This document shows, one piece after another, positions 34,431 to 45,915 of a DNA stretch of 64,000 nucleotides. The number at the start of each line of letters is the position of its first letter. Within the stretch, counting starts at the first letter, position 1. Location of the stretch: NCBI RefSeq assembly GCF_050003625.1, contig NC_134401.1, positions 96,450,852 through 96,514,851 of the forward strand, in the 5' to 3' direction. A model generated the notes under the pieces. It worked only from the letters and a program-made list of their open reading frames with translations. It did no database searches and had not been told where the DNA came from. Origin of the DNA: Haematobia irritans. Lineage: Eukaryota > Arthropoda > Insecta > Diptera > Muscidae. A program made the translations under genes and the position numbers.

Positions 34431-34519
34431 AAATGAGGGGTGTTCAGGTTTTTTAAATGCAAAATTGAAAGAAATACGTCAAGTTTATATTGACCAAATT
34501 TTGACCGTATCACCCTTTA

Positions 34520-35410
<891 letters not shown>

Positions 35411-36250
35411 AGGATATGGTTGAATCTTTGTACGTGGTGTTAATATATGGTCTCTAACAAGCATGCAAAAATTGGTCTATATCGGTCCATAATTATATAT
35501 AGCCCCCATATAAACCGGTCCCAAGATTTGATTTCCGGAGCCTCTTGGAGGAGCAACATATATCCGATCCGGTGAAATTTGGCACACGGTGTTAGTAAAT
35601 GGTCTCTAACAATCATACACAAATTGGTCCATATCAGTCCATAATTATATAGCCCCCATTTAAACCGATCAAATCTGGGGATTTGAATTCCGGAGGCTCT
35701 TAGTGGAGCGAAATTCATCCGATCCATTGAAATTTGGTACATGGTATTAGTATATGGTCTCTAACAACCATATCGGTCCCCATATAAGCCGATCCCAAAT
35801 CTAGTTTTGTAGCCTTTTGGAGGAGCAAATTTCATCCGATTCAGTTATATAGCCCCCATTTAAACCGATCCCCAGATTTGAACTCCGGAGGCTCTTAGTT
35901 GAGCAAAATTCATCCGATCCATTGAAATTTGGTACATGGTATTAGTATATGGTCTCTAACAACCATATCGGTCCATAATTAACAACCCATATAAGCCGAT
36001 CACCAAATCTAGTTTTGTAGCCTTTTGGAGGAGCAAATTTCATCCGATTCAGTTGAAATTTTGTATTTTGTGTAAGTATATAGACACTAACAATTATGCA
36101 AAAAGTAGTCAATATCGGTCCATAATTATATAGTCTCCATATAAACCGATCCCCAGATTTGACCACCGTAACCTCTTGGAGGAGCAAATTTCACCCGATG
36201 CGGTTGACATTTCGATACATTGTGCTAGTATATGGTCTGGCTCTCTAATT
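35411..36250 (-). repeat. 153-bp-unit array, reverse orientation
   Basis: About five imperfect units with 'tatatagcccccatataaaccgatc', 'ggaggagcaaatttcatccgat' and 'tatggtctctaacaa', the reverse of the phrases at 43.0-43.4 kb. The minus-strand ORFs (100 and 81 codons) are unit translations in a different frame from those of the 43-kb array, which argues against coding. Confidence 0.85.
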
Positions 36251-36261
36251 ATCATAATTGT

Positions 36262-36383
36262 TTATAGAATTGTCGTATGTAAGTAAAATATCGATAAATC
36301 TGTTATCGATCCCATTAACAAGAGGTAGTATCGATTATGTCTTCGAACGTAACTTACAATGTGGCCAATTCTGGGATATATTT
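36262..36383 (+). mobile_element. Family F MITE fragment
   Basis: TGTTATCGATCCCATTAACA, 'gtatcgattatgtcttcgaacgtaac' and 'tgtggccaattctggga' in family order, with a CGATA cluster. Confidence 0.6.
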
Positions 36384-36917
36384 GTATATATATATGAGTA
36401 GCAAACTTTTCACTAGAGGTGCATTTCGACATAAAAATTGATCGGCATAAATAGAAAATTTTAACTTGTTTGTCCAATTTTATTACAACTATAATGCGAA
36501 TGATCCAAAGTGACAATTTAAAAAATTAATTTACTTCAAATGACTTACAAAAATAAAAATATTTTCACGCGTTAATGCCAACTTAGTACTAGTCTTTGTG
36601 TGTAAATAAAATTATAATCAGAACGGCATCTAATTCTGCGACGCCAATTGGAAAATACTAATGTTTTTATTCGATTACATTTACTAGTTAACAACAATTT
36701 TAATATTTTTCCGTTCCATATTAACCCAATTTGTGAACACTGTGAGAGTATTTTTTAAATTTATCTCTTTAACAACGAGTAAAGTAAAGGAACACAACTA
36801 ATATAAACTTAACATGAGTAACGGTAAATGAAACATAAATATAGAGGGTGTTCACACGATGTGAATAATATAAACATTGCTCAATTTTAATCCTTAAATG
36901 GGATCGCCGTTCATATT
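36384..36917. other. Unassigned AT-rich sequence
   Basis: No gene or defined element found. Confidence 0.35.
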
Positions 36918-37215
36918 GTATGTTTATCTGTACGAAGTGTCTGTGTTTGTATAGAATCTTAGGCCCGGCTTCTCAATGTCTTGTTATTATTTATACTACC
37001 GATAGAACTGGTGATCTCATAGAACATTTTTGCTAACCGATAGTCTATTCTCCGGCCATTACAGTGTGGTTAATTGCTAAGAATTGTCGACGACAAATAA
37101 TAGATCGATAAATATGTAATCGATCACATTAATAAGCTGTGGTATCATCTATGTTTCTATGGAATATGTCCTACACGAGTATTATCATACAGATAAACTG
37201 TTGTATGAACGGCGC
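36918..37215 (+). mobile_element. Family F MITE split by a GGCCCGGCTTCTCA MITE
   Basis: The family phrase AGAATCTTACAGTGTG is split after TTA by a 97-bp palindromic MITE (36962-37058, flanked by TTA on both sides). The F sequence then resumes (ACAGTGTGGTTAATTGC ... GATCGATAAATATGTAATCGATC). Confidence 0.75.
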
Positions 37216-38323
37216 CTAACCTAACCGTATTCAGATTTTGTTCGTTTCAGTCTAGCGTCTGGACCTTAAATTCTGTAAAAAAGCTTTATTTCTTTGAATA
37301 TACGTTAAAGTAATCGTTCAAATATATCATAGATATTTTTTGTGGATGTATGCATGAATGTATGTTTATGTATGTATAAACATACATACACACATAATTG
37401 ATTTTATGCTGTTGGTCACAATCATAAATGTTATTAAAATTTCAATAATAACAAATGTACACATATTTTTCTTAGTTTTTTTTTTTAGACAATTAATAAC
37501 AAATTTATTTAAATTTCAATCGTAATTTGATGGGGCTTGTTATTATTTTTACTCTTTCGTTCATACCAGTCAATGCTTCAAATGGTTAGTTTCTTCAAAA
37601 AACATTTTCTCTTGTATAATAACTATAGGTTTTTGATAAATTTTCTCATTTTAACAGAAAATTTTTAACTACGAATTTATGTATAATAAAATTTAATTTA
37701 AATTTTCAATTTATCTGCTACAGCTTTAAATACATTCTTCACCTGCGCAAAATGTCTGTTGAATGTTATTACAATAGGGTTCTTTTATACCATATCTGTT
37801 TACAAAAACTATTGAATTTATTATTATTGTTTTCAAATAATAAACACATAATGAAATGAGACCCTGTGTTTTTTTGAATTGTGTTTTGTTATTCTATGTT
37901 TATATATTTTCGTTTATCTCTAGACTTAATAGATAGTTAATTATACTTTGATTTAGTAACAGCTTTTAAATTTGTATTGGCTCTTTCACATTTTTGGTTT
38001 TGTTTTTTTTTTTTTTATAAAATCAACAGTAGTTTCCTTACTTTTCCTATGCTTAGTTTAGTATTATTTGGTAATTACGTTTACGTTTATTTCTCCTTAT
38101 TTTCTAAAACTTAACTCTTATTTATAATTAAATTTTATTTACATGAGTATTATTTCCGGTTTTTTTTTTGATACCATTTTGGATCAGGAAGTTGTTATCT
38201 GGAAGTTTTTTTACTGTTTTACATTGATTACCGTCAGAGTTTTTGGGTTTCGATTTGTATATTCATGTCTATGCCATAGCTTGAAGAATAAAAAATAAAA
38301 TAAACATTGCACATGTCTACCAC
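37216..38323. other. Unassigned AT-rich sequence
   Basis: T-rich tracts and a short palindrome (TATGTATAAACATACATA) near 37370. No exon or element boundary supported. Confidence 0.4.
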
Positions 38324-38692
38324 CAGAGAATGGGGCCGACCGGCGGCGGCTGACACTAAATTTTTGCCTTCAGCGGCGGCGGCTTGACGGCTAAGCCGAT
38401 ATAAATATGCGGTATATGCGGTGGACAATTATCCAATATAAAATCAATTTGAAGTTATTCGAATGGTAATGAGATTAGTTGTACAACCAATCTTACATTG
38501 ATATTTACATTTCATTAACATTTTCTGAGCTAAATTTTTGCAAAATACTGAAACTGATTGATTGTGGGTGAAAGGTTTAAAAAAATAGCAAATGTACGAC
38601 AATTATTAATGCATGTTTCTGATTTAAACGGATATTTTTAATTATTTGGCTGCTAAATTTGAGTCGAGATGAGTCGATATATTCGGAGACGG
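38324..38692 (+). mobile_element. Truncated CAGAGAATG-ended, GC-rich-terminus hAT MITE
   Basis: It starts CAGAGAATGGGGCCGACCGG with GGCGGCGGCTGACACTAAAT and follows the complete element at 56166-56624 up to 'gagatgagtcgatatattcgg', where its right terminus decays. Strikingly GC-rich ends sit on an AT-rich body. Confidence 0.75.
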
Positions 38693-38699
38693 ATATGAT

Positions 38700-39420
38700 A
38701 CTATCATATCTGTGGTTGAAGAAATTTCAATTAAAAATTAATTGGATCAATTAATTTCGTGATTGAAGGCAAAAAAAAATTGTTTGTGTGAATTATTATA
38801 AACTTAATAATCTTTGCTTAAACATTTTTTGTTTTTCATTAAATTTAGGACACACATTTTCGAAATTTGCGTTCCTCTGTTAAAGCCATAGGTCTTTGAA
38901 GTAAAGTAAATTTTCCTTAAAGTATAGAAAAACATTTTTAATTTAAAGAAGTCATCTTTAAGTATTGAATCTTTAGATTTAAGACAAAAACGCTTCAAAT
39001 ATAAGCTAAGCCTTATTTGAAGGATTTGCTTCTTTGGTTAAATTTTTTTTTGAATTAAGAAAACCCTTTTTACTTTGAAATACCTGTCATAATTTGTCAA
39101 ACTGACGTGTGTTCGTAGATGAATAGCATTATCGTAAAAATGGAAAGAAATTTCGATGAATGAGATTTGTATCCAAATTTTAATTTTATTGATCCTAGAT
39201 TTAAAGCCATAGGGGTTCCTAAAACATGTTTTTATTTTATAGAAGTCGAGTCTTTGTATCGTAATCAACACCACAATAGTAAAGGGAAGGTCAAACTCTG
39301 TGAATTCATGTAAGCTTTTTTCTGAGTGTACGAATCTTTGAAATTTGTGTCCCTCCGTTATGGTCGTATGTCTTTTGAGCAAGGCAAATTTTCCATTTTC
39401 CCTTTAAATTAACTGAGATG
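38700..39420. repeat. AT-rich dispersed repeat with two similar modules
   Basis: Modules at about 38850 and 39330 share 'aaatttgcgttcctctgttaaagccataggtcttt' type sequence. Related phrases recur at 42480 and 48440. The start (AATTAATTGGATCAATTAAT) resembles the interior of the MITE at 4445. ORFs of 64 and 114 codons here have no family signature. Confidence 0.5.
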
Positions 39421-39627
39421 TTTGAACGAAAAAAACTTTAAATACAGACTAATATTTATTTTGAGGACTTGGCATCTTCGATTATTTTTTTTAGTTAAGA
39501 AAACATGTATTAGCTGTTGTAATTTTATTGATTCCGAGACGAAAATTGTTTGAATTTTCATTTTCTGTTTACTATTCATAGATAAATAAATGTCAGTTAA
39601 ATATTCAAAAAATAAAACACATACTTA

Positions 39628-40004
39628 TACTACGTTCGCACTAGACACGAAATCTCGCTACTTAGAACCAAAATCTCTTTACAAATCTCAATTGTTCGGA
39701 TTGGCAAAATAACGAGATTTCGTAGATTTGATGATTTAACAGCTGTTTGTAAATATATCAATGCAAACACAAACCCCTATGTTCACACGCACACACACAT
39801 TCATCTACATGGAAAATTGCGACAGGGTTGCAAAAAGCGCATTTTTAGTACTAAAACCACAGTTGTACAAGGCAGTATAGGAGATTTTGTTGAAATCCTC
39901 TACGATCCAGCTGATATTTGCCTATTGGAAATCTACTGAGATCTAGGAGGATTTCGGCCAAAATCCTCGTTTACGAGGATTTCGTGTCTAGTGCGAACGT
40001 AGTA
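39628..40004. mobile_element. TACTACGTTCGCACTAG-ended MITE
   Basis: A 377-bp element with perfect inverted ends of at least 25 bp (TACTACGTTCGCACTAGACA / TGTCTAGTGCGAACGTAGTA). TTA lies on both sides (39625-39627, 40005-40007). A TA duplication with slightly shorter ends would fit equally well. It abuts the jockey-type LINE. Confidence 0.85.
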
Positions 40005-40039
40005 TTAATACCATGATAAACCTACTAAAGGTACTATGT

Positions 40040-40457
40040 TAAAGGGAGATATCCTAAGAAATTTACCATACCATGGATTTATGTTATGCGTCTAACCACA
40101 ATAATGAACGCCGTCCTAAAAATTAAATATATTCCAACTTGCTGGAAAATTGCAGATGTGGTCATGATACAAAAACCGGGGAAAACACCGCACGATGCTA
40201 ATTCATACAGACCAATATCTCTGCTTCCAGTAATTGGTAAGCAATTCGAAAAACTCTTTTGCAGAAGACTGGAATCATTTATTGTTATATAATACCGGAT
40301 AATCAATTTGGATTCCGGTAAAAGCACTCGACTATCGAACAAGTACATCGAGTCACCGATAATATTGAAAAAGCCTTCGAGAAAAAACCAGTTTGCTCCG
40401 CTGTATTCTTGGACATTTCCAAAGCTTTTGATGGAGTATGTCATGATGGTCTCCTTC
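40040..40457 (+). pseudogene. Jockey-type reverse transcriptase, N-terminal half
   Basis: It shows the jockey motifs LTTIMNAVLKIKYIPTCWK, MIQKPGKTPHDANSYRPISL, NQFGFR and SAVFLDISKAFDGV (motif A). At least one frameshift near 40080, one near 40290 and an in-frame TAA just after NQFGFR break it. It stops at GLLLK where the transposon is inserted. Confidence 0.85.
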
Positions 40458-40459
40458 TA

Positions 40460-41117
40460 AAGGGTGATACGGAGAAATCGTTTATTTTAAAAATCAAATT
40501 AAATTTCTTTTTCAAGTTCAATTAGTATAAAATTCAGGAAAAATATTCGTCAGCATCGTCGTGGACAGCCTCCGGGATCGCGCTTTGGCCGTCGTATTTT
40601 GTTTATCATCGCGATTTGGAGTCACTACCTTCTTGTAAGTTGATAGTCTGGCTCGTTTTTTGGCTCGATGCACGGTTGTAGACGATACACCCAGCTTATT
40701 TGCGGCATCTCGGAGAGAGAGGTTAGGGTTTCGCTTGAAACTACCGGCAACTCTCTTTGTCGTCTCAGCGGCTTCCGGTTTTCGATTTCCCCCCGATCCA
40801 GACTTCCTGGCTGTCGACAAACGTCCCCCAAATACTTTAATTACATTTGTAACGGTTGATTTGGCAACTTTTAGCGATTTTGCCAGCTTTGCGTGCGAGT
40901 AGCTCGGATTTTCGCGATGCGCGAGCAAAATTTTGATACGCTGCTCTTCTTGTTTGGACGGCATTTTGACAACTGAAAAGTGAATTCCAAAATCAAAATA
41001 GGAGCAACATTCTACACACACACACCTTCAAAATGAGGGGTGTTCAGGTTTTTAAAATGCAAAATTGAAAGAAATACGTCAAGTTTATATTGACCAAATT
41101 TTGACCGTATTACCCTT
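40460..41117 (-). mobile_element. Internally deleted DD37E transposon
   Basis: The ends AAGGGTGATACGG and CCGTATTACCCTT, with TA on both sides (40458-40459, 41118-41119), enclose 658 bp. Compared with the 28-kb copy, the catalytic half of the transposase and the adjacent left subterminal region are missing. It interrupts the jockey frame exactly (GLLLK / LSRLLPKN). Confidence 0.9.
40518..40964 (-). pseudogene. Truncated DD37E transposase, DNA-binding part only
   Basis: MPSKQEEQ through 'SRRLSTTMLTN', covering both helix-turn-helix units (HAKLAKSLKVAKSTVTNVIK and LRDAANKLGVSSTTVHRAKK), then ...IFPEFYTN from the deletion junction and a stop. All three catalytic residues are gone. If expressed it could bind TIRs without cutting, but that is speculation. 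Confidence 0.88.
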
Positions 41118-41119
41118 TA

Positions 41120-42002
41120 AAGCTCAGCAGATTACTTCCAAAGAATTATTGTGAGATTCTTAGCTCATACCTAAGCAATCGATTTTATAGAGTATGCCAT
41201 GATAATGAATTTACTAATCTATATCCAATATCTGTAGGAGTTCCGCAGGGCAGTATATTTGGACCTATGCTGTATCTACTTTACACTCACGATATGCCTG
41301 TTAACGAAGATTGTTTCATTGGAACATTTGCAGATGACACTGTTTTAATGTCAACTGGAAAAAATACAGAGGTATCCGTACATAGCCTCCAGGCATCTTT
41401 AAACAAGGTTCACCAATGGACAAAAAACTGGGGTCTAAAGCTCAACAGTAGCAAATCAGTTCATGTTGACTTTGCGAAAATTGCCTCAAGATACAAACCC
41501 CTAAATATAGGCAATGAAGAAGTGCCTTTTTTCAAACTCAGCAAAATATCTTGGTTTTACACTGGATTCTAAATTAAAATGGAAAATTCATATTGATAAA
41601 AAGTGCGAAGAATTAAATATTAAATACCGCAAACTAAGCTGGTTAATCGGAAAAAAATCAGTCCTGTCCACAGATAATAAACTCTTAATATATAAGCAAG
41701 CATTAAAACCAATGTGGTTATATGGCATTCAACTATGGGGATGTGCGGCAAACAGTTCTATCGAGAAAATACAAGGGTTTCAAAACAAAGTGATAAGAAG
41801 TGCAGTAAATGCTCCATGGTATGTCCGGAATAGTGACCTCCACCGTGACTTAAAAATGACTCGATCAAAGGGGAAATCTCTAGAAATGCAGAAAAACATT
41901 TTATCCGCCTACAGAACCATACAAATCGCGAAGCCTGCCATTTACTTCAAACTTCCAATCAACCTAGAAGATTGCGCCGTTTCAAACCACATGATTTACT
42001 AA
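41120..42002 (+). pseudogene. Jockey-type reverse transcriptase, C-terminal half
   Basis: It resumes with LSRLLPKNYCEILSSYLSNR, GVPQGSIFGPMLYLLY (motif B), TFADDTVLM (motif C, Ala-Asp-Asp), WGLKLNSSKS and, after a frameshift near 41540, SAKYLGFTLDSKLKW. It ends with the jockey-typical WLYGIQLWGCAANS ... APWYVRNSDLHRDLK and a stop. There is no RNase H domain, as usual for jockey. Confidence 0.88.
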
Positions 42003-42208
42003 CTCGCTTTAATATATGAAAGCCTCAATCCAAACAACAATTTTACAAGAATATTTGTCCTAGCTTAATCTTAGGATATTTTAATTACTATAAGTCTATT
42101 GATTTTTAATAAATAAACTACTGGTTAGTCACTCCTTTACAATAGAGACTAGTTGTAGTATAAGTTAAGCATCATATATGTATTCGCTTAAATAAATAAA
42201 AAAAGTTT

Positions 42209-42600
42209 AAGCTAGCCATTATTGTCTACCAGTATAACAGTTTTTCTAGCGTTGATATTTTTGTGCCATTTTTTTTTGTTGTACCACTAAATGTCCTATT
42301 TTTACACTTTTGTAATACATTTTTTTTTGTCACGCGTGTCACTTATTAATTAATGTATTCTATACTGCAATATATTTTGTAATTGTTGACCCCAAATTTT
42401 TTTAAGATTACGTATGTGATCGGTGACTTCAAAAATAATCGAGTTTATTCCACCAAAATACTACACTCAAAAAGTAGTTTACTTGGATCCAAAGATTTTG
42501 ACCTACCCCTAAAGATTTTGATATTGATTCCGACCCAAAAATATGACTACATAATAATAAAGAAAGTTGTTAGGGATCTATCGAGCTTCAAATCTACACT
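42209..42600. other. Dispersed repeat remnants
   Basis: 'Tttgtgccat...tgttgtaccacta' phrases match those at 55.1 and 61.1 kb. ACACTCAAAAAG near 42465 resembles a CAC-type element end. No gene. Confidence 0.4.
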
Positions 42601-43655
42601 CAAAACAAGTATAAACGGACGTAAGTTCGGCCAGGCCGAATCTTATGTACCTTCCTTGCGTAGAAACTTCTACGAAAGACTGTCATCCACAATCGAATTA
42701 CTTGGGTTGTGGTATCTTAAATCGTTTTCTAAATTGTGAGTTAGTCCATACATTAGACAAAAAAAGTATGTGTAGGTAAGTCTACAAATAATTACGAATC
42801 GATATGGACTTTTGCACGGTACGTAGGGAGCCAGAATTGAAATATGGAGGTCGCTTATATGGGGGCTATATACAATTATTGATATGGACCAATTTTTGTG
42901 TGATTGGGGATCGATTTATCTGAGGGCTATATATAACTATAGGCCGATATGGACCTAGTTAGGCATGATTGTTAACGGCCATATAGTAGCACAATGTACC
43001 AAATTTCAACTGACTCGGAATGAAATTTGCTCCTCCAAGAGGCTCCAAAACCAATCGGTTTATATGGGGGCTATATTATGATTATGGACTGATATGGACA
43101 ACTTTTGGCATGGTTGTTAAATATCATATACTACCACCACGTACAAAATTTCAACCAGATCGGATGAATTTGGATTCTCCAAGAGGCACCGGAGGTCAAA
43201 TCTGGGGATCGGTTTATATGGGGGCTATATATAATTATGGACCGATGTGGACCAATTTCTGCATGGTTGTTAGAGACCTTATACTAACACCATGTACCAA
43301 ATTTCAGCCGGATCGGATGAAATTTGCTTCTCTCAGAGGACTCGCAAGCCAAATTTGGGGGTCCGTTTATATGGGGGCTATACGTAAAAGTGGACCGATA
43401 TGGCCCATTTACAATACCATCCGACCTACATCAATAACAACTACTTGTGCCAAGTTTCAAGTCGATAGCTTGTTTCGTTCGGAAGTTAGCGTGATTTCAA
43501 CAGACGGACGGACGGACATGCTCAGATCGACTCAGAATTTCACCACGACCCAGAATATATGTACTTTATGGGGTCTTAGAGCAATATTTCGATGTGTTAC
43601 AAACGGAATGTCAAAGTTAATATACCCCCCATCCTATGGTGGAGGGTATAAAAAA
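42601..43655 (+). repeat. 153-bp-unit array element, well-preserved copy
   Basis: It begins ACAAGTATAAACGGACGTAA, GTTCGGCCAGGCCGAATC and ends 'cctatggtggagggtataaaaa'. Three units repeat with a period of exactly 153 bp (AAATCTGGGGATCGG at 43198; AAATTTGGGGGTCCG at 43351), each containing TTTATATGGGGGCTAT and CGGATGAAATTTGC. The last unit is followed by a conserved end (CTTGTTTCGTTCGGAAG, CAGACGGACGGACGGACATG). A 269-codon ORF crosses it because 153 is divisible by three. Arrays elsewhere are not in that frame. Confidence 0.85.
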
Positions 43656-44000
43656 GTGAACCCTACACGCAAAGAAAAAAAAAACAAAAACGTTTGGAAA
43701 ACGTGTACCGAAAACGTTTTTCTTTTGTTACAGTTTATGAATTGCTTCGAAAATTTTAAACTTTTATCACCAAAAAAATTCGTTTGTTACAAAATTTTTA
43801 TTTTTTTTAATAAAAAAAGTTATTTTTGAAACAACAACACAGCCCATTTCGTTTATATCAAACACTGTTCTTTTCTGACTTTAGGTCTTTAATAAGACAC
43901 ATTTTACAGTTCAAAATTTAATATAGTACAATGTAATGTTGAACATTTTTTCGGAATCTTCCGAACATATCTGGAATATATGTAAAAAACAAAAAACTTT

Positions 44001-44072
44001 GGTCGAAGCAGGGATCGAACCCACGACCCTTGGCATGCAAGTCGGACGTAGCAACCACCGCTCCACGGTGCC
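44001..44072 (-). repeat. tRNA-like unit X (reverse)
   Basis: The reverse complement holds TGGAGCGGTGG (degenerate A-box position) and GGTTCGATCCC (B-box) about 35 bases apart, with the TTGCATGCCAAGGGTCGTGG core also used by the SINE head. It is not called a tRNA gene because stems are imperfect and the unit is part of a repeat. Confidence 0.7.
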
Positions 44073-44184
44073 AAACTAAGTGTTTGTTTCTGTTAAATAA
44101 ACTTTGTTTATTCGTTTCGTGGGCGCCACAAGCTATGCTATATAAATATAACTTATATGGATAATTATCTATTGATGACCATAA

Positions 44185-44260
44185 CAGGTACATAGCTCAG
44201 TGGTTAGTGTGTTGGCTTACAAAGTGCATGGTCCGCGGTTCGATTCTCCGTCCAGGCGCA
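44185..44260 (+). repeat. tRNA-like unit Y (forward)
   Basis: The A-box TAGCTCAGTGG and B-box GGTTCGATTCT match pol III consensus. The unit ends 'tccgtccagg'. It faces away from unit X across a 112-bp spacer. Confidence 0.72.
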
Positions 44261-44566
44261 AGGTAAAAAAAATTTAAAAATTTATAAAATCGTATAATTT
44301 CTTCTACATTGTTGGTATTACAGGAAAAGGTGTTAAGAATTAAAAAACCTCGTGGATGTGAGGGAAAATGCAATTAGCAAGAAAATGTTTTTTTTGAGTT
44401 AGTCTTTATGAAATTGTTTTTACATCCTGGAAAAGAATAAACGTTTATCACAAAAAGTATATACTTTTCTTCCAAATACACTTCCATACAGCGAAAAGCA
44501 AATGAGAAACGAACTTTGTTTGTCTAAAATTTCGTTTGGGAGGAAAGAATTATTTTTTTGCGTGTA

Positions 44567-45149
44567 TATTTCACTAAACTGATTTAATTCTCTTTTAGTT
44601 CATGGAATCATTACGTTTTAAGAAAGTTTCCATGACTTTAATAATTTGTTTTGCGTACGTAAGTTAACTTAACTAAAGCAGAGGAAAACATTATGTACAA
44701 TTGAAGTATGTTATAAAGGTGAACTAAATTCGTGTCCCCCACTAAATAGTTCAGAATTCCTTTATATTTGTAAATTTTACCAATAATGCGCCCACCATGA
44801 ACTTTGTATGGCACTAAAGAAATTTTTGCAATATTGAACTCCAATTTTTTCCTTCTAACTACGAAATTTTCTTTAATAAGTGAAAAATAATAATTTTGTC
44901 TAATAAATTTTCTTGAATTTGTCTTACTTATAGCTTACTTATTTTTGTGAAATCGGCGAGACATCTGGGTTTATAATAAAGTTTAGTTAAAAATTTCTAC
45001 AATTAATCAAATTCTAATAATCTAAAATTAACTAAAATTTTCTTTCCTGGTGGGTTCACTGTTTTTTCAGTGTAGGATAAATAAAAATAAAATTGGGATT
45101 GTGATGCCATTCATCGAATTTTCTTTTTTTGTTTGCGATATACTAATAA
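44567..45149. other. Unassigned sequence with dispersed repeat fragments
   Basis: 'Actaaaattttctttcctggtgggttcact' near 45030 resembles the interior of the element at 57819. No gene. Confidence 0.4.
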
Positions 45150-45349
45150 TCCCATTTTCATGAAGCTCCGTTAATGCTACGTTGGCTAACGAAATTTTAA
45201 ACCGTACTATGAACATACCTGTCATCTTGCCTATATATTCTATATGCCAGTTAGGAACTTAACTGCTAAAAATTTTTCAGTTAAAGTTAACTGGGGGAAA
45301 GATATTTCCATTTTTCTTTCTTTCTAACGGAGGTACATGAAAATGGCCG
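45150..45349 (-). mobile_element. ATTTTCATG...CTCCGTTAG MITE, reverse copy, TAA duplication
   Basis: A 200-bp inverted-orientation member of the family at 14470 and 52284, flanked by TAA (45147-45149 and 45350-45352). It lies 16 bases from the next element's left end. Confidence 0.78.
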
Positions 45350-45655
45350 TAAATCTATTTACTTACACCCTCAGAAAAAATCGCTTCTCTAACATATGTT
45401 CCAAACATATTTTGCAGGAAGCACATATATTAGTGGATACTGCCGAAACATTAATATGTTTGTTTTATGTGAACATATATGTTGTGAAGCATTTTGAGCC
45501 CAAAAATATTATATGCTTGGAAGAATTTTCCCCAAAGAAGATTGTGTTTATTCCCTCACATAATTTTCACTTCCAAGATTTTTTTTTAGTTCTTGGCACC
45601 TTTTTCTGTAATACAAATAATGTTGAAGAAATTATTCAATTTTATAATTTTACCT

Positions 45656-45731
45656 TTCGCCTGGACTGAGAATCGAACCGGGAACCATGCAATTTGTAAG
45701 CCAACACACTACCACTGGGCTACGTAGCTGT
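45656..45731 (-). repeat. tRNA-like unit Y (reverse)
   Basis: The reverse complement gives CAGCTACGTAGCCCAGTGG, with A-box TAGCCCAGTGG, and B-box GGTTCGATTCT, ending 'cagtccagg'. A 109-bp spacer separates it from unit X. The spacer contains a conserved TTATATAGCATAGTATGCAG core. Confidence 0.72.
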
Positions 45732-45840
45732 TATACTTACCAATAGACAAATATCGTTATAAGTTACATTTATATAGCATAGTATGCAGCGCCCACGACC
45801 CGATGCAAACAAAACATTATTCAACAGAAACATATATTTG

Positions 45841-45915
45841 TTGGCCACGTGGAGCAGTGGTTAGCATGTCCGCCTTGCATGCAAAAGGTCCTGGGTTCAA
45901 TCCCTACTCCGACCG
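45841..45915 (+). repeat. tRNA-like unit X (forward)
   Basis: TGGAGCAGTGGTTAGCATG (A-box region), CCGCCTTGCATGC, GGTTCAATCCC (B-box) and 'ctccgaccgaacac'. Same type as the SINE head, but followed by poly-T rather than the SINE body. Confidence 0.72.

Larger units (their letters stand above)
27898..34517 (-). mobile_element. DD37E (ITmD37E-type) Tc1/mariner transposon, split by an I-type LINE
   Basis: The ends AAGGGTGATACGG and CCGTATCACCCTT are inverted and flanked by TA (27896-27897 and 34518-34519). Without the LINE at 29101-34417 and one TSD copy the transposon is about 1.29 kb. It holds an open transposase at 28008-29036. A deleted sister copy lies at 40460-41117. Confidence 0.93.
40012..42208 (+). 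mobile_element. 5'-truncated, broken jockey-clade LINE with a DD37E insertion
   Basis: RT-domain fragments on the plus strand (40079-40457 and 41120-42002) are separated by a deleted DD37E transposon at 40460-41117. After the stop at about 42002 a short AT-rich 3' UTR ends near AATAAATAAAAAAAG (42208). The first RT residues (GDILRNLPYHGF) begin about 40040 in another frame. The 5' boundary is approximate, and no target duplication was identified. Confidence 0.8.
43666..44564 (-). mobile_element. CAC-ended element with divergent tRNA-like pair, TA duplication
   Basis: CACGCAAAGAAAAAA and its inverted partner TTTTTTTGCGTG are flanked by TA (43664-43665 and 44565-44566), 899 bp in all. The body (about 43740-44530) is the inverted homologue of about 45540-46150, for example TTTCGTTTATATCAAACACTG. 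It contains the tRNA-like units at 44001-44072 and 44185-44260. Confidence 0.8.

Noticed and set aside
43020..43829. 269-codon ORF with repeated WGSVYMGAIYNYG-type motifs
   Set aside because: It crosses the repeat array because the 153-bp unit is a multiple of three. Other arrays are out of that frame (DRFIWGLYNYG) or reversed, and stops interrupt them.
44185..44260. Possible tRNA gene with strong A and B boxes
   Set aside because: Present three times as part of an element core, with imperfect stems and no terminator-defined gene boundary.
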